NCBI RefSeq assembly: GCF_003143515.1
Contig: NZ_CP029343.1
Span: 744,001-808,000, forward strand
Direction of reading: 5' to 3'
DNA: 64,000 bases
From: Massilia oculi
GTDB lineage: Bacteria > Pseudomonadota > Gammaproteobacteria > Burkholderiales > Burkholderiaceae_D
Shown here in pieces: positions 43,487 to 57,365 of the stretch. Position 1 is the stretch's first letter; every line of letters begins with the position of its first letter. The position numbers were made by a program, and so were the translations under genes. The notes under the pieces are model-generated. The model saw only the letters and a program-made list of their open reading frames with translations, had not been told where the DNA came from and did not search any database.

Positions 43487-44347
43487 TTACAGGACCGAGG
43501 GGGGATGCATCGCCGCATGCCACACCTTCAGGGCATCGACAGTCTCCGCCACATCATGCACACGCACGATTCTAGCGCCATGCGCTACCGCAGCCAATGC
43601 CGCGCCGATGCTGCCGGCCACCCGCTGTTCGACCGGTCGCCCGGTCACGGCGCCGATCATGGATTTGCGCGACATGCCGGCCAGCACCGGCAAATCGAGT
43701 TCGTCACGCATGCGCTGCAAGCCTTGCAGCAAGGCATAGTTGTGTTCCACCGTCTTGCCGAAGCCGAAACCAGGATCGACGCAGATGCGCTCGCGCTCGA
43801 TGCCGGCCAAGGTCATCGCGTCGACCCGCTCGCGCAGGAAGGCGATCACCTCCCCCACCACGTCGTCGTACTGCGGCGCCTGCTGCATGGTTTCCGGCGT
43901 GGCCTGCATATGCATCACGCACAGGCCGCAGTCGCTGTCCTGCACCGCGGCGATCGCGCCCGGCGCACGAAAACCGTTGATGTCGTTGATCATGTCGGCG
44001 CCGGCGATCAGCGCTTCGCGCATGACCTCGGGCTTGCAGGTATCGACCGACAGCGCGACGTCGAGCGTGCGCAGCGCGTACAGCGTCGGCATCACGCGCC
44101 GCAGCTCTTCGTCGAGCGGCACGCCCGGCGAGCCGGGACGGGTCGATTCGCCGCCGATGTCGATCATCGTGGCGCCGTCCCTGATCATGGTCTCGGCATG
44201 GGTCAGCGCGAATTCAAGGCCCTGGAAGCGGCCGCCGTCGGAAAACGAATCGGGGGTAATGTTCAGGATGCCCATCACCACTGGATAGGCAGATTCAGCT
44301 CCCTCCAGCGCGAAGCTGAAGTGGCCGCATTGCAGTTTTTTGGTCAT
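43487..44347 (-). CDS. folP: Dihydropteroate synthase
   Basis: Condenses p-aminobenzoate with 6-hydroxymethyl-dihydropterin diphosphate in folate synthesis; sulfonamide target. 286 residues. Signature 1 'VVMGILNITPDSFSDGGRFQ', signature 2 'MIDIGGESTRPGSPGVPLDE', then 'VLAGMSRKSMIGAVTG' and the C-terminal 'ARIVRVHDVAETVDALKVW' are intact. ATG 44347 gives the usual N-terminus. A terminator hairpin separates it from ftsH, so it probably has its own promoter or depends on read-through. glmM follows after 31 bp. Confidence 0.96.
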   Translation of the reverse strand: MTKKLQCGHFSFALEGAESAYPVVMGILNITPDSFSDGGRFQGLEFALTHAETMIRDGATMIDIGGESTRPGSPGVPLDEELRRVMPTLYALRTLDVALSVDTCKPEVMREALIAGADMINDINGFRAPGAIAAVQDSDCGLCVMHMQATPETMQQAPQYDDVVGEVIAFLRERVDAMTLAGIERERICVDPGFGFGKTVEHNYALLQGLQRMRDELDLPVLAGMSRKSMIGAVTGRPVEQRVAGSIGAALAAVAHGARIVRVHDVAETVDALKVWHAAMHPPSVL

Positions 44348-44352
44348 GGCGG

Positions 44353-44383
44353 AAAAAACAAAAAAGGCACCCTGACGGGTGCC
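44353..44383 (-). terminator. Terminator between ftsH and folP
   Basis: GGCACCC-TGAC-GGGTGCC hairpin (44366-44383) with two runs of A on the plus strand at 44353-44365, giving a U-tract in minus-strand RNA. It begins 19 bp after the ftsH stop and 6 bp before the folP start codon region, so folP expression must bypass it. Confidence 0.85.
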
Positions 44384-44402
44384 TTTGAGGGGAGAGACAG
44401 CG

Positions 44403-46292
<1,890 letters not shown>

Positions 46293-46525
46293 TCCTCCGA
46301 TGCATTCGCATCTCTACCGATTTCAGTATTCCGATTTTACTCGCAATAAGCCGACACCGCCACGCGGTGCAGGCAATAGTGCCGAAATACTATCTTTTTA
46401 CATCCCGCCGGCACATTGCATACAATTCCATGGCACCGGACCGGAGGGATCACGCGGCTGATGTGTGGGCGCGCATGGAGATTTCAAGAGGAAATTCTAC
46501 CCGTTTAAAGAATGAATCGCCCGCC

Positions 46526-47173
46526 TTAGTCCGCGGGATTCTTCAAGCCACGGCCAAGCAGGAAGATCTCGGACGATTTGTCGCGGCTGGCCTTCGGCTT
46601 GATCTGCTTCACGGTCTTGAATTCGGTCCGGAATTTTTCAAGGATTTGCGTGAAACCCATGTCTTTAAAACATTTAACCACCAGCGCACCGCCCGGCTTC
46701 AGATGAAGCTGCGAAAATTCGATCGCCAGGTCGATCAAATGTTCCATGCGCGCTGCATCGGCATGGCTGATTCCCGACAAATTGGGCGCCATATCGGAAA
46801 GCACAAGGTCGGCCTTGCGGCCGGACAAGACTTCGTCGAGCTGTGTCAGCACGTCTTCCTCGCGGAAGTCGCCTTGTATAAATTGCACGTCCGCGATCGG
46901 CTCCATCGGCAGGATGTCGAGGCCGACGATGGTGCCATTGATGCCGCCGCCGTCGGCCCCGGCCAGCTTGCGCCGCGTGTACTGGGCCCAGCTGCCCGGA
47001 GTGCAGCCGAGGTCGACGATGACCTGGCCGGGCTTGATCAGCTTCTCCTGCTCGTCGATCTCCTTGAGCTTGTAGGCGGCGCGGGCGCGGAAGCCTTCTT
47101 TCTGGGCCAGTTTGACGTAGGGATCGTTAATGTGGTCGTGCAACCAGTTTTTGTTTAATTTGTTCTTGGCCAT
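46526..47173 (-). CDS. rlmE: 23S rRNA (uridine(2552)-2'-O)-methyltransferase
   Basis: RrmJ/FtsJ methyltransferase modifying U2552 of the ribosomal A-loop; a heat-shock gene in E. coli. 215 residues. Catalytic Lys in '[11 protein letters not shown]'-type motif (here '[20 protein letters not shown]'), SAM-binding '[20 protein letters not shown]', catalytic Asp region '[13 protein letters not shown]' and '[19 protein letters not shown]' (second catalytic Lys). It is divergent from yhbY with 45 bp between starts, a common arrangement. Confidence 0.96.
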   Translation of the reverse strand: MAKNKLNKNWLHDHINDPYVKLAQKEGFRARAAYKLKEIDEQEKLIKPGQVIVDLGCTPGSWAQYTRRKLAGADGGGINGTIVGLDILPMEPIADVQFIQGDFREEDVLTQLDEVLSGRKADLVLSDMAPNLSGISHADAARMEHLIDLAIEFSQLHLKPGGALVVKCFKDMGFTQILEKFRTEFKTVKQIKPKASRDKSSEIFLLGRGLKNPAD

Positions 47174-47218
47174 TCGCGTAGAATACTGCTTTTATAGGTA
47201 CATCAAAAAAGAATTGTT

Positions 47219-47689
47219 ATGATCAAACTTACACCGGCCGAGCGCAGCGCCCTGCGCGCAGAAGCACACGGGCTCAATCCAGTCGTCATGATCGGCGAAG
47301 CCGGCCTTACCGAATCCGTCGTCAAGGAAATCTCGGCCAGCCTCGATGCGCACGGCCTGATCAAGGTGCGCGTGTTCGGCGACGACCGCGAAGCGCGCGT
47401 CGCCATGTACGAGCAGATCTGCGCCGACCTCGAAGCGGCGCCGGTCCAGCACATCGGCAAGCTGCTCGTCCTCTACCGCCCCAAGAAAGAGGCGGTCAAG
47501 GAACGCAGCGGCAAATCGGGCCCGGGCATGCGCGAAGTCACCATCGTCAAGGCCAGCGCCAGCGGCACCAAGAAGCCGAGCGTCACCAAGGTCATGCTGA
47601 AAGGGAACGAACGCGTCACCGCCGGCGGCAACATCAAGCGCGCCAAGCCGCGCCAGACCAGTTCCAAGAAAAATTCGCTGAACAAGTGA
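47219..47689 (+). CDS. yhbY: YhbY-like CRM-domain RNA-binding protein
   Basis: Associates with pre-50S ribosomes in other bacteria. 156 residues. The CRM domain covers the first 95 ('LTPAERSALRAEAHGLNPVV', 'MIGEAGLTESVVKEISASLD', 'LLVLYRPKKE') and includes the usual GXXG-type RNA-binding loop region. A lysine-rich tail of 55 residues, longer than in E. coli YhbY (97 aa), ends 'QTSSKKNSLNK'. A terminator follows immediately. Confidence 0.93.
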   Translation: MIKLTPAERSALRAEAHGLNPVVMIGEAGLTESVVKEISASLDAHGLIKVRVFGDDREARVAMYEQICADLEAAPVQHIGKLLVLYRPKKEAVKERSGKSGPGMREVTIVKASASGTKKPSVTKVMLKGNERVTAGGNIKRAKPRQTSSKKNSLNK

Positions 47690-47691
47690 AC

Positions 47692-47719
47692 AAAAAAACC
47701 GGGGCAACCCGGTTTTTTT
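47692..47719. terminator. Bidirectional terminator between yhbY and the DUF4149 gene
   Basis: AACCGGG-GCAA-CCCGGTT stem with a stable GCAA tetraloop (47697-47714), A-tract before and T-tract after. It serves the convergent yhbY (+) and DUF4149 (-) genes from either side. Confidence 0.92.
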
Positions 47720-47754
47720 ACGTCGGTACGGTCCGCGCGTTCAATGCAGCTTGA

Positions 47755-48231
47755 TTAACGCAACCTGACCAGCAGCCATGCCCCGAGCAAGCTCTGCACA
47801 AGATAGAACAGCTGCGACACCCCATGCATGACGGCGAACTGCGTCCAGTACGGCGACGCCCTCACCCCGCCCGGCCCTGCCAGCTCGCGCAATTGCGCCA
47901 TGGCCGGCTGCAGCCCGACGAACACCACGAGCGTACACGCCAGCATCGCCAGCACCAGCAGGCTGAGGAACTTGCGGCGCGGCGGCGCCAGGTCGCCCGA
48001 CACCCGCAGCAAGACCAGCAGCACCACGGCGCAGGCAATCGACAGCCACGCCTGGCGCGTGAGCAGTACCGCGACCAGGTCGCCCGCCTGGCTACTGCCC
48101 AGGACGGAAAACGCCGCCGGCGCCGCGATATAGCCGAGCGCCCACAGGACGCCCGTCCACAGCGCGGCCACCAGCAGGCGCGCCGCCGGCAAGCGCCCCG
48201 CTTTCACACCGCTGGCCGCCGCCGCTTCCAT
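47755..48231 (-). CDS. DUF4149 membrane protein
   Basis: 158 residues with four hydrophobic helices: 'LLVAALWTGVLWALGYIAAP', 'AWLSIACAVVLLVLLRVS', 'FLSLLVLAMLACTLVVFVGL' and 'QLFYLVQSLLGAWLLVRL'. This matches the DUF4149 family, often found after greA in beta-proteobacteria; the function is unknown. Its ATG shares a base with the greA stop (TGATG), so it is translationally coupled. Confidence 0.82.
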   Translation of the reverse strand: MEAAAASGVKAGRLPAARLLVAALWTGVLWALGYIAAPAAFSVLGSSQAGDLVAVLLTRQAWLSIACAVVLLVLLRVSGDLAPPRRKFLSLLVLAMLACTLVVFVGLQPAMAQLRELAGPGGVRASPYWTQFAVMHGVSQLFYLVQSLLGAWLLVRLR

Positions 48232-48704
48232 CAGACGTAGCGGACTTCGAGGATTTCGTACTCGCGCGGGCCCGACGGGGCCTGCACTTCGACCACGTCT
48301 TCGGCAAACTTGCCGATCAGTGCGCGCGCGATCGGCGAGGTCACCGAGACCTTGTTCAGTTTCAGGTCGGCTTCGTCGATGCCCACGATCTGGTAGGTGA
48401 CCTTCTGGCCCGACTCCAGGTCTTCGAGGTCGACGGTGGCGCCGAACACCACGCGGCCGTCGGCGTCGAGCGTGGACGGATCGATGACCTGGGCGGTGGA
48501 GAGCTTGCCTTCCAGCTCGGCGATGCGTCCTTCGACGAAGGCCTGGCGTTCCTTGGCGGCGTCGTACTCGGCGTTTTCGGACAGGTCGCCATGCGAACGC
48601 GCCTCGGCGATCGCGTCGATCACGATGCGGCGCTCCTTGGTCTTGAGCTGGTGCAGCTCTTCTTTCAGGAGTTCTGCGCCGAATTTGGTCAGTGGTGTGT
48701 TCAT
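48231..48704 (-). CDS. greA: Transcription elongation factor GreA
   Basis: Rescues backtracked RNA polymerase by stimulating transcript cleavage. 157 residues, normal. The N-terminal coiled coil ('[20 protein letters not shown]', '[20 protein letters not shown]') has the tip acidic pair in 'DLSENAEYD'. The C-terminal FKBP-like domain has '[20 protein letters not shown]' and '[10 protein letters not shown]'. ATG 48704 is used; the frame extends to 48803 but the extra residues are not GreA-like. It follows carB by 135 bp, with a large hairpin in the gap. Confidence 0.95.
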   Translation of the reverse strand: MNTPLTKFGAELLKEELHQLKTKERRIVIDAIAEARSHGDLSENAEYDAAKERQAFVEGRIAELEGKLSTAQVIDPSTLDADGRVVFGATVDLEDLESGQKVTYQIVGIDEADLKLNKVSVTSPIARALIGKFAEDVVEVQAPSGPREYEILEVRYV

Positions 48705-48733
48705 GGTTCTCTGCTGTTTGTGTTGTACGGGAC

Positions 48734-48828
48734 ACCCGTAGCGTCTCAAAGCGAAAACCACAGAGGCACGCGGCGCCAAGGCCGCGCGAGCTCTGTGGTT
48801 CACTTGTGTACTAAGCTGTCCTACGGGT
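48734..48828. repeat. Nested inverted-repeat element between carB and greA
   Basis: Three nested arms: ACCCGTAG (48734-48741) with CTACGGGT (48821-48828); AACCACAGAG (48756-48765) with CTCTGTGGTT (48791-48800); CGCGGC (48769-48774) with GCCGCG (48781-48786). The 10-bp middle arm resembles the CTCTGTGGTT-type REP elements seen across many bacteria. There is no U-tract, so it is not a classical terminator; it may stabilise or process the carAB-greA mRNA. Confidence 0.65.
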
Positions 48829-48839
48829 ACTGCGTGTGC

Positions 48840-52070
<3,231 letters not shown>

Positions 52071-52071
52071 A

Positions 52072-53235
52072 TTATTTTTTCTCCGCTGCTTGCATCAGGC
52101 CGATGAAGCGGTCAAACAGGTAGGCGACGTCGGTCGGGCCGGGCGAGGCTTCCGGGTGACCCTGGAAGCAGAAGGCCGGCTTGTCCGTGCGGGCGAAGCC
52201 CTGCAGCGAGCCGTCGAACAGCGAAACGTGGGTCACGCGGCAGTTGGCCGGCAAGGTTTCCGGATCGACCGCGAAGCCGTGGTTCTGCGAGGTGATCAAG
52301 ACCTTCTTGCTGTCCAGGTCCTGCACCGGGTGATTGGCGCCGTGGTGGCCGAACTTCATCTTCATGGTCCTGGCGCCGGAGGCCAGCGCCATGATCTGGT
52401 GGCCGAGGCAGATGCCGAAGGTCGGGATGCCCTTCTCGATCAGCTCGCGCGAGGCCGCAATGGCGTAGTCGCATGGCTCGGGGTCGCCCGGGCCGTTGGC
52501 CAGGAAGATACCGTCGGGGTTCAGGGCCAGGGCGTCGGCGGCGGTCGATTGCGCCGGCAGCACGGTGACCTTGCAGCCGCGTTCGGCCAGCATGCGCAGG
52601 ATGTTGCGCTTGACGCCATAGTCGAAGGCGACCACGTGGTAGCGCGGATTGGTCTGCTTGCCGTAGCCTTCACCCAGCTTCCATTCGGTTTCAGTGAACT
52701 CGTAGGGCTCGGTCACCGAAACAACCTTGGCCAGGTCCATGCCGGCCAGGCCCGGGAACGAGCGCGCCAGTTCCAGCGCCTGGGCTGGCGACGGTTCCGC
52801 GCCCTGGGAGGCGGTCAGGATCGCGCCGGCCTGGGCGCCTTTTTCGCGCAGGATGCGGGTCAGTTTGCGGGTGTCGATGCCGGCGATGGCAACCACGTTC
52901 TCTTGCTTGAGGTAGTCGCCCAGCGACTGGGTCGAACGGAAGTTCGAGGCCAGCAGCGGCAGGTCACGGATGATCAGGCCGGCGGCGTGCACCTTGCCCG
53001 CTTCGACGTCGGCGCTGTTTACGCCGTAGTTGCCGATGTGCGGATAGGTCAGGGTGACGATCTGACGCGAGTAGCTCGGGTCGGTCAGGATTTCCTGGTA
53101 GCCGGTGATCGCGGTGTTGAACACCACTTCGCCGGTCGTATGACCGACGGCACCAATGGAAACTCCTTTGAAGATGGTCCCGTCAGCAAGCGCCAGGATG
53201 GCTGGAACGGAGGGGCCAGAAAAAAATGGCGGCAA
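52072..53235 (-). CDS. carA: Carbamoyl-phosphate synthase small (glutaminase) subunit
   Basis: Class I glutamine amidotransferase that delivers ammonia to CarB. The N-terminal domain starts '[20 protein letters not shown]'. The glutaminase nucleophile Cys is in '[20 protein letters not shown]' and the His/Glu pair in '[14 protein letters not shown]'. I place the start at TTG 53235 (387 aa) because GGGAG lies 6 bp upstream; GTG 53271 would add 12 residues without a ribosome site. Both are non-ATG. A clear promoter lies at 53389-53417. Confidence 0.93.
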   Translation of the reverse strand: MPPFFSGPSVPAILALADGTIFKGVSIGAVGHTTGEVVFNTAITGYQEILTDPSYSRQIVTLTYPHIGNYGVNSADVEAGKVHAAGLIIRDLPLLASNFRSTQSLGDYLKQENVVAIAGIDTRKLTRILREKGAQAGAILTASQGAEPSPAQALELARSFPGLAGMDLAKVVSVTEPYEFTETEWKLGEGYGKQTNPRYHVVAFDYGVKRNILRMLAERGCKVTVLPAQSTAADALALNPDGIFLANGPGDPEPCDYAIAASRELIEKGIPTFGICLGHQIMALASGARTMKMKFGHHGANHPVQDLDSKKVLITSQNHGFAVDPETLPANCRVTHVSLFDGSLQGFARTDKPAFCFQGHPEASPGPTDVAYLFDRFIGLMQAAEKK

Positions 53236-53388
53236 GGGCAACTCCCGAAAAAGTTGCCGTAGCTTCGCCACGTCAGACCGACATCCAACTGTCCTGGACG
53301 CAGTGGAGCCGCCCGGTGTTGGAGGTCATGTTGAATGAGGGATGGTGGGTATGCGCTACGGCTAAGTTTGAATTAGATAAACTTCCGA

Positions 53389-53417
53389 ATTATAGCGCGA
53401 ACTCTGATGTTCGGCAA
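53389..53417 (-). promoter_or_regulatory. Promoter of the carAB operon
   Basis: On the minus strand, TTGCCG (53417-53412) and a perfect TATAAT (53394-53389) with 17-bp spacing. The RNA would have a leader of about 147 nt before carA. No attenuator hairpin with a U-tract, ARG box or PyrR-type fold was obvious in the leader. Confidence 0.7.
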
Positions 53418-53531
53418 TGCGGCGCTGCCACATACCCTCTCGCAAATTGCCGGAAGATGACGCACCCTGCCATCTTCCCTGCCCTGCTGAAACTTATGTT
53501 GGGTGCACAATATGGCGCACGCAATATGCCA

Positions 53532-53942
53532 TCAAGCGGCGTTCAGGGCGGCAATCCCTGCCCTCGCGATCTGCACGTCCTGTTCCGACTTGACGCCCGA
53601 GACGCCGACGGCGCCGATCACGTGGCCGTCGACGATCACCGGCACGCCGCCTTCGAGCATGCCTTCCAGCTTCGGCGCGCTCAGGAAGGACATGCGGCCG
53701 CCATTGATGACGTCTTCATAGATCTTCGATTCGCGGCGGCCGAGCGCGGCGGTATTGGCCTTGGCGGGCGCGATATACGACGAGACTGGCGGCGCGCCGT
53801 CCAGGCGCTGCTGCCACAGCAGGTGGCCGCCGTCGTCGACGATGGCGATCGAGACGTTCCAGCCGTTGTTGACGGCTTCGGCTTCGGCGGCGGCGCCGAT
53901 CTTCTTCACGTCCGCCAGGGTCAGGTAGGGTTTGGTGTTCAT
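53532..53942 (-). CDS. GlcG/HbpS-family protein (DUF336)
   Basis: 136 residues, single-domain GlcG fold: 'YLTLADVKKIGAAAEAEAVN', 'WNVSIAIVDDGGHLLWQQRL', 'ALGRRESKIYEDVINGG', 'EGGVPVIVDGHVIGAVGVSG'. The family includes glycolate-locus GlcG and the haem-binding HbpS, but most members have no known role. No signal peptide, so it is cytosolic here. It is followed 13 bp upstream in the same strand by the patatin-like gene (53956-54879), so the two may be co-transcribed. Confidence 0.9.
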   Translation of the reverse strand: MNTKPYLTLADVKKIGAAAEAEAVNNGWNVSIAIVDDGGHLLWQQRLDGAPPVSSYIAPAKANTAALGRRESKIYEDVINGGRMSFLSAPKLEGMLEGGVPVIVDGHVIGAVGVSGVKSEQDVQIARAGIAALNAA

Positions 53943-53955
53943 GGTGTCGCCTTTC

Positions 53956-54879
53956 TTATGGAATTTGCTGCCGGAGCTTGAGCTTGGCCTTAATTTGCGG
54001 CATGACGGCGGCAGCGGCCTGCTCGCCGGCCAGGATGGCGAGATTGCGTCCGCCGAAATCGCTCGATCCCATATTGCCGAGCGCCGGCGTGATCACGATG
54101 TCGGCGTCCTTCAATTCGAAATGGTTCAGGCGCTGGCCCATGATGCTGAAGGTCTGCATCAGGACGTCGAGCGAGCTGGCCGTGGCCGCGCCCTCGGTCG
54201 CGCTCGAGATATTGACGGCGATAATGAAATCGGCGCCCATCTCGCGCACGTAGCGCACCGGCACCGGCGCCACCAGGCCGCCGTCGACGTATTCCTTGTT
54301 GCCGATTTTTACCGGCTGGAACACGCTCGGCACGGCCGACGACGCGCGCACCGCCATGCCGGTATTGCCGCGGTTGAACAGGATCGGCTGGCCTGTCTTG
54401 AGGTCGGTCGCCACGGCGCCGAAGCGCAATTTCAGCTTTTCCATCGGCACATTGCCGATCGCCTTGTTCACATAGTTCTGCAGCGCCTCCCCCTTGAGCA
54501 GGCCGCTGGATTTGCTGAGCCACGGCATGGCCCAATCCGAGATGGTCGCCTCGTCCATGGTCAGGGCCGTCTTCTGCAGGGCGAAGCCGTTCAGGCCCGA
54601 TGCATACAACGAGCCGACCACCGAGCCGGCGCTGGTGCCGACGACGATCTCCGGATAGATGCCCTGGGCCTCGAGGGCCTTGATCACGCCGATATGGGCG
54701 AAGCCGCGCGCGGCGCCGCCGCCGAGTGCCAGGCCGATGCGGATTTTCTTGGGCGGAAGCGGCGCCGCCTGGGAGGCGGCAACGGGCGAGGCGACGACGG
54801 GAGCCGGAGTCGGGGTGCTGCCGCAGGCTGCCAGCAGCAGCGCGGCGCAGGCCACGAGGGAAGAACGACGAGAAACCAT
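53956..54879 (-). CDS. Patatin-like phospholipase, lipoprotein (RssA type)
   Basis: 307 residues. Lipoprotein signal ending in lipobox 'LLLAACGS', then a Pro/Ala linker and a patatin domain. The oxyanion hole 'IGLALGGGAARGFAHIGVIK', nucleophile Ser in 'IVVGTSAGSVVGSLYASGL' (GTSAG) and catalytic Asp in 'EYVDGGLVAPVPVRYV' (DGG) are all present. It should hydrolyse acyl esters of phospholipids at the envelope. ATG 54879 is chosen because the lipoprotein signal starts there; the frame is open to 54942. Confidence 0.92.
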   Translation of the reverse strand: MVSRRSSLVACAALLLAACGSTPTPAPVVASPVAASQAAPLPPKKIRIGLALGGGAARGFAHIGVIKALEAQGIYPEIVVGTSAGSVVGSLYASGLNGFALQKTALTMDEATISDWAMPWLSKSSGLLKGEALQNYVNKAIGNVPMEKLKLRFGAVATDLKTGQPILFNRGNTGMAVRASSAVPSVFQPVKIGNKEYVDGGLVAPVPVRYVREMGADFIIAVNISSATEGAATASSLDVLMQTFSIMGQRLNHFELKDADIVITPALGNMGSSDFGGRNLAILAGEQAAAAVMPQIKAKLKLRQQIP

Positions 54880-54970
54880 GGAATGTACGGAAAGGAACGA
54901 GGCGACGATTGTACCTCGGCTCGTTCTCCCGAGCACATCCAACCCACCCAGGGTGGGCGGGCGGCGATCG

Positions 54971-57196
54971 TTACAGGCTGCCGCGCAGGCTCACCGACAC
55001 GTTACGCGGATCGCCGTAGTACCAGGCCAGGCCGGTCGGGCCGAATTTCTTGTAGTAGACCTTGTCGAACAGATTGTTCACATTGGCCTGGACCGACAGC
55101 TTGTCGCTGAAGCGCCAGGCGAACATGGCGTTGGCGACGCCGTAGCCGCCCTGGGTCGCGGTCAGGCCGCCGCCGCGTACAAAGGAATCGCTCTGCATGT
55201 TGACGCCGCCGCCGACGGTCCAGCCCGGGCCGGAGCGGTTCGGGCTGTAGCTGGTGAACAGGCGCAGCTGGTGTTTCGGATCGATGCTGCGCAGCGGCTG
55301 GCCGGTATTGGCCGCGGTGTCCCGCACGTATTTGGTGCGGGTGTTGGTATAACCGGCCATCAGCTGCCAGCCAGGCAGGACCTCACCCGACACTTCTGCC
55401 TCCAGGCCTTCGCTGCGCTGCTTGCCGCCGGCGATGCGGCAATAGCCGGTGGTGAAGTACGGCAGGCAGGGATTGATCGACGACGCGTCTTCGATCGGGC
55501 GGCCGACGTTCTCGACCTGGAACAGGCCGACCGAGGCGTTCAGGCGGCCGCCGAAGAACGCCCCTTTCAGGCCGAGCTCGATGTCTTCGCCGGTGATCGG
55601 CTCGAGCAGGTTGCCGTCGGCGCCGCGCACGTTCTGGGGCGTGAAGATCTCGGTATAGCTGGTATAGGCGCTGATCTCGTTCGACAGGTCATAGACCAGG
55701 CCGACATACGGCGTGGCTTCGCGCGTCACCTTGTAGCCGCTGCCGTTGGCGCGGTTCTCGGTTTCCCACCAGCTCAGGCGCGTGCCGAGCGACAGGGTCA
55801 GTGGGTCGGCCAGCGCGATGCGGGCGGTGGCGAAGGTGCCGTTATTGGTCGTCACCGTCGGTGGATTGCCGCCGGCCGGCATCGTCGTCACTTCGCGTTC
55901 CGGATAACTCGAATACGGATCGAAGGTGCGGATATCGATGGTCTGCCTGAACAGGCTGCCCACGCCGTAGGTCGCGATCGTCCGGTCGTAGACGCGCTCG
56001 GCGCCCACCACCAGCGCATGCTTGCGTCCGAACAGCGTGAACGGGCCGTCGGCGACGATGCTCAGCGCCTGCTGGCGGCTGTCGTCGCCGGTGTATTGCG
56101 ACGTCGTGATGTCCATCAGGTAGGGATTGGTGGTGCTGGTGCGCGTGATGTACGACTGCTTGAAGCCATTCGGCTTGATGCGCAGCCCGAGATAGCCGGC
56201 ATTCGCACGCACGCTCCAGCCATTGTCGAAGCGGTGCTCGACGCCGATCTGGGCCTGGTCGTTGTAGCGGTTCCAGCGATTCCAGGCGGCGCTCAGGCCG
56301 GTCCCGATCGGCATGTTCAGCGACGTCCCGTCGAAATTACCCGGTATGCCACCCCAGGCGCCGGTGGCGTCGAGATCGGTGTGCTGCAGCCAGGCGGTGA
56401 CCGTGGTGCGCGGCGACAGGTCGGCCTGGACCACGCCATACAGCACTTCGCGGTCTTCTTCGCGCCCGTTCTGGAAGAAGTCCTTCTTGTCCTTGACCGC
56501 CACCACCCGGCCGCGCACCGAGCCGCTTTCATTGAACGGGGTCGACACGTCGACCTCGACGCGGCGGCGATCCCACGAGCCGACCGTCAGGCCGGCCGAC
56601 GCCTGAAACGTTTGGGTAGGCAGCTTGCGCACCATATTCACGGTGGCCGACGGATTGCCGGAGCCGCGCAGCATGCCCGACGCGCCGCGCAGCAGTTCGA
56701 CCCGGTCCAGGACCGCCGTGTCGGGCTGGATGAAGGCCGAGCCGGACTGCTTGTAGCTCAGCCCATCGATCTGCATCGCATCGATGCCGAAGCCGCGCGC
56801 GTTGTAGCCGAGGCGCTCGCTGTCGGTGTACTCGACCGTGATGCCGGCGGTATTGGTGAGCACGTCGGTCAGGTCGAGCAGGTTGCGCTCTTCGATGAAC
56901 TGGCGGGTGATGACGGTTACCGGCTGCGGCGTGTCGCGGATGTCCTGCTCGCCCTTGAACAGGGTCGAGGAACGGGTGGCGAAGGACTTGCTCTTCTCGG
57001 TGGTGGCGTCGTGCCTGCCGGTGATGTTGACGGTGGGGATCGCGTCCGCCGCGATGTCGTCCGGCGCTTCCGGCGCTGCCGCCATGGCAGTCAGCGGCGA
57101 CAGCAGGGCTGCGGTTGCGCACAGTGCAGTGGCCTGGCGCACGAGACGGGCGATGGGCGTTGGGTGGGATACAACGGATGGCACTGGGCGCAACAT
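54971..57196 (-). CDS. TonB-dependent ferric-siderophore receptor
   Basis: 741 residues. Signal peptide to about residue 43 ('ATALCATAALLSPLTAMAAA'), TonB box region 'IPTVNITGRHDATTEKSKSF', plug ('DTPQPVTVITRQFIEERNLL', 'YNARGFGIDAMQIDGLSYKQ', 'LLRGASGMLRGSGNPSATVN') and a barrel ending 'YYGDPRNVSVSLRGSL'. This plug pattern is that of siderophore receptors of the FpvA/FoxA/FhuE group. ATG 57196 is supported by AGGAG 5 bp upstream. A Fur box lies 25 bp before the start and is shared with the divergent DUF4198 operon. Confidence 0.94.
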   Translation of the reverse strand: MLRPVPSVVSHPTPIARLVRQATALCATAALLSPLTAMAAAPEAPDDIAADAIPTVNITGRHDATTEKSKSFATRSSTLFKGEQDIRDTPQPVTVITRQFIEERNLLDLTDVLTNTAGITVEYTDSERLGYNARGFGIDAMQIDGLSYKQSGSAFIQPDTAVLDRVELLRGASGMLRGSGNPSATVNMVRKLPTQTFQASAGLTVGSWDRRRVEVDVSTPFNESGSVRGRVVAVKDKKDFFQNGREEDREVLYGVVQADLSPRTTVTAWLQHTDLDATGAWGGIPGNFDGTSLNMPIGTGLSAAWNRWNRYNDQAQIGVEHRFDNGWSVRANAGYLGLRIKPNGFKQSYITRTSTTNPYLMDITTSQYTGDDSRQQALSIVADGPFTLFGRKHALVVGAERVYDRTIATYGVGSLFRQTIDIRTFDPYSSYPEREVTTMPAGGNPPTVTTNNGTFATARIALADPLTLSLGTRLSWWETENRANGSGYKVTREATPYVGLVYDLSNEISAYTSYTEIFTPQNVRGADGNLLEPITGEDIELGLKGAFFGGRLNASVGLFQVENVGRPIEDASSINPCLPYFTTGYCRIAGGKQRSEGLEAEVSGEVLPGWQLMAGYTNTRTKYVRDTAANTGQPLRSIDPKHQLRLFTSYSPNRSGPGWTVGGGVNMQSDSFVRGGGLTATQGGYGVANAMFAWRFSDKLSVQANVNNLFDKVYYKKFGPTGLAWYYGDPRNVSVSLRGSL

Positions 57197-57220
57197 GATC
57201 ACTCCTTGAAAGTGTTTTGA

Positions 57221-57241
57221 TAATGAGAATGATTCGCATTA
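57221..57241. promoter_or_regulatory. Fur box between siderophore receptor and DUF4198-PepSY operon
   Basis: AATGAGAATGATTCGCATT at 57222-57240, flanked by T and A, is a 21-bp near-palindrome with AATG...AATGATT...CATT symmetry, close to the GATAATGATAATCATTATC Fur consensus. It lies in the divergent region and should repress both operons when iron is plentiful. Confidence 0.82.
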
Positions 57242-57365
57242 TAATTCTTGTTCAATAATTGATGCAATGCACATATTCGGTGCCTAAGCCAAAAAAGACA
57301 TTCTTTATTTTGGAATAGCGGGGGCATCATCGAATTAAATAAACCTGAATAAAAGAAAGACGACC

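Noticed and set aside
53236..53382. Riboswitch or attenuator in the carA leader
   Set aside because: No hairpin followed by a U-run, leader peptide or recognised pyrimidine/arginine element was visible; left as plain leader.
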